Source: Omphiscola glabra (lineage: Eukaryota > Mollusca > Gastropoda > Lymnaeidae). From it: a stretch of DNA of 64,000 nucleotides. A program made the translations under genes and the position numbers. Where the stretch lies: contig OZ024806.1 in the NCBI GenBank assembly GCA_964017045.1, positions 22,615,088 through 22,679,087 on the forward strand, written 5' to 3'. The notes beneath the pieces are model-generated. The model made no database searches, was not told where the DNA came from, and was given only the letters and a program-made list of their open reading frames with translations. This document shows positions 62,401 through 64,000 of the stretch, piece after piece; within the stretch, counting starts at the first letter, position 1; each line of letters opens with the position of its first letter.

Positions 62401-64000
62401 GAAGCGAATGATTGAAGGAGTGTCCAAATGTTTGCACCGTTCCCGAATAGTTTTTAAAACTGCTGACGACTATCTGAACAATATTTTGGGAAATTTCATT
62501 TTCCATAATTTTGAAGTTATTATTTTTTTATATGTCAAAGTAATAATTGTATTTCCCTTTTTTCTGTCCAGTGATTTATTTATTGGTAATTTAATTGGGC
62601 AATAATTTCAAAGTAAAGATTTGTATGATGCAAACATGAATTAGTTTTTAAGTTATGACTATATTTAATTTTTATTAGGATATTAACTGATGCCATTTTG
62701 TCAACTTTGTCTATCTGATTTTAAACTTTGTGTCCAGGTTTACAATGAGGGAGACTCCGTTCCTTCAGAAGACTGCAACACTTGTACATGTAGATCTGGC
62801 AAAGTAATCTGCACCGACTTAATTTGTCCTCCCACATGTACAGTCAATGGAATTGTGAGTTGAATGTTTACTTTTCTTTGCCAGAAAACAATGGAAGTAG
62901 TCATTTTTTTAAAAAGATTTACATAAATGTTTATCAAAATATTCAATCTACGCACAAAGCCACGCTGTTTGTTTGTAACATTGTATTAAATGTATTTTGT
63001 TCCTCCTTTTACTCAGTTCATCGTAGTTTAGTTGGTCTGCTTTGCTCAGTGACCGGTGGAAGAAGGTTGGGTAAGGGAGCTCAGATAAGAAGTGTAGAAT
63101 TTTCGGGACGGTTAACCGAAAGAGGTTAGATTCGCAACACCATAAGGAGAGTAGATTTTGAAAAATATTTAAAATGTTTTATAATTAAATACAAACTACC
63201 GCGTTCTTAAAATTGTTAACTCTTCATGGTCATACTAATGGTGCACTCTTCGTCAATTATTTTCAAATCGAAATCTATTGTATTTTCTTGAAATGTGTTA
63301 CTTTGTGCAATAGTCTGCTGGTTAACATATTATTTATAAGAGTTAGGAAATACATACGGAGGCCTACATTAATTTCTTAACTGCGCTTTTCTTCTTCTCT
63401 TTTTAATATCGCAATAAAAAAAATGTCTTGCTAATATAAAAGAATTAAACTAAAAAAATTAAAAAAAAAACTACATCTGTATTTAATTTGAATTTCAAAA
63501 AAAGAAGACAAAGCGACTTTTTACTTAAAATAATTGTTTAATTTAAAATCTACTCCATTTTAATCTTTTTAAAAATATTTCTTGGAAATTAAATTTTGAA
63601 TGAAGCGAATGATTGAAGGAGTGTTCAAATGTTTGCACAGTTCCCGAATAGTTTTTAAAACTGCTGACGAATATCTGAACAACATTTTGAGAAATTTCAT
63701 TTTCTATCATTTTGAAGTTATTATTTTTTTATATGTCAAAGTAATAATTGTATTTCCATTTTTTCTGTCCAGTGATTTATTTATTGGTAATTTAATTGGG
63801 CAATAATTGCAAAGTAAAGATTTTTATGATACAAACATGAATTAGTATTTAAGTTATGACTATTTTTAATTTTTATTAGGATATTAACTGATGCCATTTT
63901 GTCAACTTTTTCTATCTGATTTTAAACTTTGTGTCCAGGTGTACAATGAGGGAGACTCCGTTCCTTCAAAAGACTGCAACACTTGTACATGTAGATCTGG
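2357..64000 (+). CDS. Partial multi-exon gene: giant VWC-like cysteine-rich repeat protein
   Basis: This entry groups all repeat exons into one candidate gene. Each exon gives one repeat with cysteines spaced C-x2-C-x1-C-x6-C-x4-C-x3-C, then 17 residues to the next repeat. The exon joint falls inside the conserved G-I-V-Y-N-[DE]-G stretch, so splicing rebuilds the VWC pattern C-x3-G-x-x-Y-x-x-G. Across the window 55 complete exon copies and one partial copy occur, 54 of the complete ones intact. All introns are phase 0, so skipping any exon keeps the frame. The product is expected to be extracellular because of its disulfide density, but no signal peptide is in the window. Alternatives are a non-expressed macrosatellite built from an exon, or partial assembly error in copy number. 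Exon identity is well supported; expression as one transcript is inference. Confidence 0.65.
2590..3196. mobile_element. Insertion of about 600 bp in the first short intron, SINE-like
   Basis: The intron after S1 matches the other short introns up to the GCATGGCAG block near 2590 and again from ACCTAAAGG near 3197 to the acceptor. The sequence between has no counterpart in the sister introns. Its left part (2608-2710) is more GC-rich and contains an imperfect Pol III B-box-like stretch (AGGTCGATCCC, 2690-2700) and a possible A-box-like TGGCCGATTCG (2621). The rest is AT-rich with A runs. A tRNA-derived SINE is one reading. No clear target duplication was found. Confidence 0.4.
3243..3362 (+). 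CDS. Exon S2, 40-residue VWC-like repeat
   Basis: It is the only 120-bp exon. An extra codon gives CPPLKC instead of CPLKC, matching the CPPLxC signature of canonical VWC domains. Loop residues are CTKREC. Acceptor CATCAG and donor GTAAGT are intact. N-glycosylation sequons NCT and NGT are present. Confidence 0.8.
3559..3675 (+). CDS. Exon S3, VWC-like repeat
   Basis: Open 39-residue repeat (VYNDGESVPSKDCNNCTC, CTKRIC, CPLKC). Acceptor CACCAG, donor GTAAGT. NCT and NGT sequons are present. Confidence 0.8.
3875..3991 (+). CDS. Exon S4, VWC-like repeat
   Basis: Open 39-residue repeat that starts VYNDGDSVPSKD, with CTKRIC and CPLKC. Splice sites TCATCAG and GTAAGT are intact. It translates identically to the next exon. 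Confidence 0.8.
4192..4308 (+). CDS. Exon S5, VWC-like repeat
   Basis: Translates identically to S4, and most of the flanking intron is also shared, so the pair is a recent tandem duplicate. Splice sites are intact. Confidence 0.8.
4506..4622 (+). CDS. Exon S6, VWC-like repeat
   Basis: Open repeat with CTKRAC in the loop (alanine in place of isoleucine). The first codon is GTT as in the long-intron array. Splice sites ATCAG and GTAAGT are intact. Confidence 0.8.
4822..4938 (+). CDS. Exon S7, VWC-like repeat
   Basis: Open repeat with CTERIC in the loop and KCT before it, so charge differs from its neighbours. Splice sites TCATCAG and GTAAGT are intact. It is the last intact exon of the short-intron array. 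Confidence 0.8.
5130..5245 (+). pseudogene. Pseudo-exon S8
   Basis: Clear homology to the repeat exon (VYYDGKSVP, then an NNGTIV core), but broken in several ways. One core cysteine is arginine (DCYNRTC). A TGA falls where the fourth cysteine codon should be (near 5202). A 1-bp deletion shifts the frame, giving 116 bp. The donor reads GTTATT. The acceptor TTTATCAG survives. Skipping it costs nothing in frame because neighbours are phase 0. Confidence 0.85.
5811..5951 (+). repeat. Degenerate 25-bp minisatellite in the transitional intron
   Basis: About five imperfect copies of a 23-27 bp motif of the type GTTAACTGTACTTATC-AAGAT follow each other. The corresponding place in long introns has only one GGTTAACTCTTCATGGTC copy, so the expansion is specific to this intron. 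Confidence 0.5.
6144..7486. mobile_element. Insertion of about 1.34 kb, possible solo LTR
   Basis: This block interrupts homology to the long intron between AATATTCAAGC and AAAAACTCTAGATCTG. Its ends read TGTT and AACA, the inverted dinucleotide pattern of LTR termini. The 5-bp flanks CAAGC and CAAAA agree at only three positions, so a target duplication is weak. Inside are a GC-rich stretch (about 6470-6660) and three TTGGTCA copies (7234-7276). No protein-coding similarity was seen. A TTAA-flanked DNA transposon is an alternative. Confidence 0.35.
7790..7906 (+). CDS. Exon L0, diverged founder-type VWC-like repeat
   Basis: Open 39-residue repeat starting VYNEGDSVPSEDCNNCTC, then THGKVKC, CTKIIC and CPPTC, ending TFNGV. 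It is intermediate: CPPTC and GTGAGT as in the long array, but NNCTC, CTK and TF as in the short array. The acceptor is TGTCTAG. Exon differences from the long-array consensus are mostly substitutions without indels, whereas the following intron has large indels. Confidence 0.85.
7907..9020 (+). repeat. Diverged long intron with internal duplication and deletion
   Basis: The first part aligns with array introns (for example TTCATCGTAGTT and GGTTGGG-like blocks at 8070-8130), but about 250 bp around the ACAAACTACCGCG block are missing near 8225. The segment with TTTCTTGGAAATTAAATT, GGAGTGTTCAAATG and GCAATAATTGCAAAGTAAAG occurs twice: diverged at 8331-8604 and near-consensus at 8632-8910. No gene is supported. 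Confidence 0.7.
9021..9137 (+). CDS. Exon L1, VWC-like repeat
   Basis: First unit of the homogenised array. Arginine at residue 19 with GTG at codon 23. The next exon starts 1,201 bp downstream. Its intron carries AATATCGCAATAA and CTGATGGTTAAC variants. Confidence 0.85.
10222..10338 (+). CDS. Exon L2, VWC-like repeat
   Basis: Consensus protein, Arg19 with GTA at codon 23. The intron marker CATGTACGCAC is shared only with L32, suggesting common descent of these two array positions. Confidence 0.85.
11423..11539 (+). CDS. Exon L3, VWC-like repeat
   Basis: Consensus protein. The acceptor context reads TTGTATCCAG instead of TTGTGTCCAG, a change that keeps the CAG. The intron has ACAAATTCACGC where most units have ACAAAGCCACGC. 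Confidence 0.85.
12623..12739 (+). CDS. Exon L4, VWC-like repeat
   Basis: Consensus protein with a silent TGC at the sixth cysteine codon, shared only with L33. Together with L2/L32 this points to a duplicated block covering L2-L4 and L32-L33. Confidence 0.85.
13827..13943 (+). CDS. Exon L5, VWC-like repeat
   Basis: Consensus protein, Arg19/GTA. Upstream, the usual TTTTTATTAGG reads TTTTTATTATAA, so the alternative acceptor-like TTATTAG found before other exons is lost here. Confidence 0.85.
15031..15147 (+). CDS. Exon L6, VWC-like repeat
   Basis: Consensus protein, Arg19/GTA. The following intron has the ATTCAAACTACGC variant and GTAGATTTTTCAGGGCGG, a combination seen again after L13, L21 and L26. 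Confidence 0.85.
16230..16346 (+). CDS. Exon L7, VWC-like repeat
   Basis: Consensus protein. The following intron has the ATTCAATCTACGC, GGTTAATTCTTC and GGTCTTACTAATGG variants that recur after L35, L38, L39 and L43. Confidence 0.85.
17436..17552 (+). CDS. Exon L8, VWC-like repeat
   Basis: Consensus protein, Arg19/GTA. The unit before it is 1,206 bp, among the longest, because of A-run expansion. Confidence 0.85.
18636..18752 (+). CDS. Exon L9, VWC-like repeat with Thr35Lys
   Basis: Unique ACA to AAA change after the sixth cysteine gives CPPTCKVNGI. All cysteines and splice sites are retained. Confidence 0.85.
19836..19952 (+). CDS. Exon L10, VWC-like repeat, Ser19 type
   Basis: First unit of the Ser19 class: AGA to AGT at codon 19 with GTG at codon 23 (CTCSSGKVIC). 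The class alternates with Arg19 units further downstream. Confidence 0.85.
21035..21151 (+). CDS. Exon L11, VWC-like repeat, Ser19 type
   Basis: Ser19/GTG. Almost the whole 1.2-kb unit matches L12, forming a local run of three Ser19 units (L10-L12). Confidence 0.85.
22235..22351 (+). CDS. Exon L12, VWC-like repeat, Ser19 type
   Basis: Ser19/GTG. The following intron has the TTCTTAACGCCGC variant also found after L17 and L19. Confidence 0.85.
23435..23551 (+). CDS. Exon L13, VWC-like repeat
   Basis: Arg19/GTA. The following intron type (ATTCAAACTACGC, GCATTCTTAAAATGG) matches those after L21 and L26. Confidence 0.85.
24635..24751 (+). CDS. Exon L14, VWC-like repeat, Ser19 type
   Basis: Ser19/GTG. 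Followed by L15 in an order repeated at L22-L23 and L27-L28. Confidence 0.85.
25835..25951 (+). CDS. Exon L15, VWC-like repeat
   Basis: Arg19 with GTG at codon 23. The intron after it has GACCGGTTGAAG, AACTCCTGACG and a CTCTTTTAAAAATC variant, all shared with the intron after L28. Confidence 0.85.
27040..27156 (+). CDS. Exon L16, VWC-like repeat, Ser19 type
   Basis: Ser19/GTG. First member of a two-unit block (L16-L17) repeated 2,399 bp later as L18-L19. Confidence 0.85.
28240..28356 (+). CDS. Exon L17, VWC-like repeat with Asp6Glu
   Basis: GAC to GAA at codon 6 gives VYNEGESVPS, as in the short-intron array. Its intron has CATAGTAGTT, shared only with L19. Confidence 0.85.
29439..29555 (+). 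CDS. Exon L18, VWC-like repeat, Ser19 type
   Basis: Ser19/GTG. Partner of L16 in the two-unit duplication. Confidence 0.85.
30639..30755 (+). CDS. Exon L19, VWC-like repeat with Asp6Glu
   Basis: Carries Glu6 and the CATAGTAGTT intron mark of L17. It is also the first unit of the five-unit block repeated at L24-L28. Confidence 0.85.
31838..31954 (+). CDS. Exon L20, VWC-like repeat with Asp27Asn
   Basis: Ser19 type with GAC to AAC at codon 27, giving CTNLIC. Shared only with L25, 5,996 bp downstream. Confidence 0.85.
33038..33154 (+). CDS. Exon L21, VWC-like repeat
   Basis: Arg19/GTA. Upstream TATGACAATATTT and downstream CTCTTCGTGGTC marks are shared with L26 only. Confidence 0.85.
34238..34354 (+). 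CDS. Exon L22, VWC-like repeat, Ser19 type
   Basis: Ser19/GTG. Third unit after the Asn27 start of its block; counterpart of L27. Confidence 0.85.
35437..35553 (+). CDS. Exon L23, VWC-like repeat
   Basis: Arg19 with GTG at codon 23. Counterpart of L28, but the intron after it lacks the GGTTGAAG and AACTCCTGACG marks present after L28. Confidence 0.85.
36637..36753 (+). CDS. Exon L24, VWC-like repeat with Asp6Glu
   Basis: Glu6 as in L17 and L19. Its intron has CATCGTAGTT and TATTTTCTTCC, so it differs from L19 at the start of the duplicated block. Confidence 0.85.
37834..37950 (+). CDS. Exon L25, VWC-like repeat with Asp27Asn
   Basis: Ser19 type with CTNLIC, counterpart of L20. The unit before it is the shortest normal one (1,197 bp) because a CTCTACATC block lost CT and one A (near 37365). 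Confidence 0.85.
39034..39150 (+). CDS. Exon L26, VWC-like repeat
   Basis: Arg19/GTA, counterpart of L21 with shared private intron marks on both sides. Confidence 0.85.
40235..40351 (+). CDS. Exon L27, VWC-like repeat, Ser19 type
   Basis: Ser19/GTG, counterpart of L22 at a distance of 5,997 bp. Confidence 0.85.
41434..41550 (+). CDS. Exon L28, VWC-like repeat
   Basis: Arg19 with GTG at codon 23. The following 1,206-bp unit has the same unusual intron marks as after L15, so the intron lineage changes between here and L23. Confidence 0.85.
42640..42756 (+). CDS. Exon L29, VWC-like repeat before the shortened intron
   Basis: Arg19/GTG, exon intact. The intron after it is only 750 bp because of deletions; the donor GTGAGT and the next acceptor are unaffected. 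Confidence 0.85.
42990..43005 (+). other. Deletion junction in the 867-bp unit
   Basis: GAAGTGTA, normally followed by GATTTTTC or GAATTTTC, is joined directly to the A run before CGTCTTGCTAATA. About 320 bp of intron are missing. Short A-rich microhomology lies at the joint. A second 12-bp loss removes GTCAAAGTAATA near 43313. Confidence 0.85.
43507..43623 (+). CDS. Exon L30, VWC-like repeat
   Basis: Arg19/GTG, only 867 bp after L29. The intron has CCACACTTTTTG shared with L29, so these two units are sister copies apart from the deletion. Confidence 0.85.
44716..44832 (+). CDS. Exon L31, VWC-like repeat
   Basis: Arg19/GTG. About 60 bp upstream a 9-bp block is duplicated (ATTAACTAAATTAACTG), making the 1,209-bp unit the longest. 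Confidence 0.85.
45918..46034 (+). CDS. Exon L32, VWC-like repeat
   Basis: Arg19/GTG. The intron upstream is among the more diverged (GAAGTGAATG, GTTGCCGAATAG, GACGCCTATC). The CATGTACGCAC mark links it to L2. Confidence 0.85.
47118..47234 (+). CDS. Exon L33, VWC-like repeat
   Basis: Arg19/GTA with the silent TGC at the sixth cysteine shared with L4. Downstream GGTATTTAATATGG variant also matches the L4 neighbourhood. Confidence 0.85.
48318..48434 (+). CDS. Exon L34, VWC-like repeat
   Basis: Arg19/GTA. The intron carries ATTCAATCTACGC and a TTTAAGAAGATT substitution unique to this unit. Confidence 0.85.
49522..49638 (+). CDS. Exon L35, VWC-like repeat
   Basis: Arg19/GTA. The intron upstream carries TTTTGAGAAATTTC and CTTTTTATATCTG marks, which recur before L39 and L43. 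Confidence 0.85.
50727..50843 (+). CDS. Exon L36, VWC-like repeat, Ser19 type
   Basis: Ser19/GTG. Upstream GAAAAACATTTTGGG and GAAGTTCATATT marks and the downstream TTGTTTAGTG mark recur with L40 and L44, which defines the four-unit period. Confidence 0.85.
51926..52042 (+). CDS. Exon L37, VWC-like repeat, Ser19 type
   Basis: Ser19/GTG. Downstream marks (AAATTTATTG, ATCTCTATTT, GTGTCCAAATG) recur after L42 and L45. Confidence 0.85.
53126..53242 (+). CDS. Exon L38, VWC-like repeat
   Basis: Arg19/GTA. Follows the GTGTCCAAATG plus TTCCATAATTTTG intron form that is also found before L46. Confidence 0.85.
54331..54447 (+). CDS. Exon L39, VWC-like repeat
   Basis: Arg19/GTA, near-copy of L35 4,809 bp upstream. 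Confidence 0.85.
55536..55652 (+). CDS. Exon L40, VWC-like repeat, Ser19 type
   Basis: Ser19/GTG, counterpart of L36 with all private intron marks. Confidence 0.85.
56735..56851 (+). CDS. Exon L41, VWC-like repeat with Lys11
   Basis: The exon begins GTGTAC and codon 11 is AAA, giving VPSKDC as in the short-intron array. Only the partial exon at the right edge shares both marks. It sits as an extra unit inside the four-unit pattern. Confidence 0.85.
57934..58050 (+). CDS. Exon L42, VWC-like repeat, Ser19 type
   Basis: Ser19/GTG, counterpart of L37 and L45. The intron after it is chimeric (see the junction at 58825-58877). Confidence 0.85.
58825..58877 (+). other. Recombination breakpoint interval in a chimeric intron
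   Basis: Left of the interval, GTGTCCAAATG matches the intron after L37. Right of it, AACAACATTTTGAGAAATTTC, CATTTCGAAG and GGTACTTTAATATGG match the intron after L38. No other unit combines these marks. The exchange therefore lies between 58825 and 58877, and it accounts for the missing L38-type exon in this block. Confidence 0.75.
59134..59250 (+). CDS. Exon L43, VWC-like repeat
   Basis: Arg19/GTA, counterpart of L35 and L39, directly downstream of the chimeric intron. Confidence 0.85.
60339..60455 (+). CDS. Exon L44, VWC-like repeat, Ser19 type
   Basis: Ser19/GTG, third member of the L36/L40/L44 series, 4,803 bp after L40. Confidence 0.85.
61538..61654 (+). CDS. Exon L45, VWC-like repeat, Ser19 type
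   Basis: Ser19/GTG, counterpart of L37 with the same downstream marks. Confidence 0.85.
62738..62854 (+). CDS. Exon L46, VWC-like repeat
   Basis: Arg19/GTA. Its downstream intron is more diverged than the array average (CCAGAAAACAATGGAAGTAG, GATTTACATAAATG, GCACAGTTCCCG), as expected near an array border or an older lineage. Confidence 0.85.
63939..64000 (+). CDS. Exon L47, partial, cut by the window edge
   Basis: First 62 bp of a repeat exon with the GTGTAC start and Lys11 marks of L41. It is open to the edge. Confidence 0.8.
   Translation, partial: MYNEGDSVPSKDCNTCTCRS

Larger units (their letters stand above)
9021..64000 (+). repeat. Long-intron exon array, about 1,200-bp units, 46 complete exons plus one partial
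   Basis: Each unit is a 117-bp exon plus an intron of about 1,083 bp. Unit lengths are 1,197-1,209 bp except one of 867 bp. Exon acceptor context is ACTTTGTGTCCAG with a CTGAT branch-point-like site about 20 bp upstream; the donor is GTGAGT. The consensus exon encodes VYNEGDSVPSEDCNTCTC, then RSGKVIC, TDLICPPTC and TVNGI. Introns are almost as similar as exons, so amplification is recent. Within each intron I see no supported gene: the recurring 101-, 71- and 68-residue open frames run through introns or antisense to the exon and are interrupted in some units. The array continues past the right edge. Confidence 0.95.

Noticed and set aside
9021..64000. Pure non-coding satellite DNA
   Set aside because: All 46 complete exons are open with six cysteines and intact splice sites, and the founder exon is better conserved than its intron. 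A satellite origin without function cannot be fully excluded.
9021..64000. CRISPR array or prokaryotic repeat locus
   Set aside because: The 117-bp and 1.2-kb periods, the spliceosomal sites and the LINE indicate a eukaryotic genome. There are no short direct repeats with unique spacers.

Overview
The window looks like an AT-rich invertebrate nuclear genome. It has spliceosomal introns, a decayed RTE-type LINE and a very large tandem array of small exons. A mollusc or another marine invertebrate is plausible, but the sequence alone does not fix the taxon. I see no prokaryotic gene organisation, rRNA, convincing tRNA or CRISPR array.

Layout. Positions 1 to about 1970 hold the 5' part of a broken LINE on the minus strand, with an APE-type endonuclease of the 'craniofacial development protein 2-like' RTE family. 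From 2357 to the right edge, everything I can interpret is one plus-strand tandem exon array. Each exon is about 117 bp, starts after a CAG acceptor, ends before a GTGAGT or GTAAGT donor, is phase 0 at both ends, and encodes one 39-residue cysteine-rich repeat. The repeat resembles the N-terminal subdomain of a von Willebrand factor type C (VWC) domain and also shares the Cys-Asn-x-Cys-x-Cys core of pacifastin inhibitors. Eight exon copies at 2357-5245 are mostly spaced about 316 bp apart (short introns). The first has a damaged donor and the last is a pseudo-exon. A transitional intron at 5246-7789, interrupted by a roughly 1.3 kb insertion, leads to a diverged founder exon at 7790. Then 46 complete exons and one cut by the window edge follow at intervals of about 1,200 bp (9021-64000).

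The long-intron units are nearly identical over exon and intron, which implies recent amplification. They carry higher-order structure: a two-unit duplication, a five-unit (about 6.0 kb) block duplication, a four-unit (about 4.8 kb) block repeated near the right end, a chimeric unit that localises one recombination breakpoint to about 50 bp, and one unit shortened to 867 bp by internal deletion. All 46 complete exons of the long array are open.

Read as a gene, the window is an internal piece of a giant, probably secreted, disulfide-rich repeat protein. The 54 intact exons would supply about 2,107 residues. Because every intron is phase 0 and nearly every exon is 117 bp, any number of exons can be gained, lost or skipped without changing frame. 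No start codon, signal peptide, promoter, last exon or polyadenylation site of this gene is visible, so both ends lie outside the window. Function is not established. Extracellular matrix, BMP-binding or protease-inhibitor roles are family-based possibilities only.
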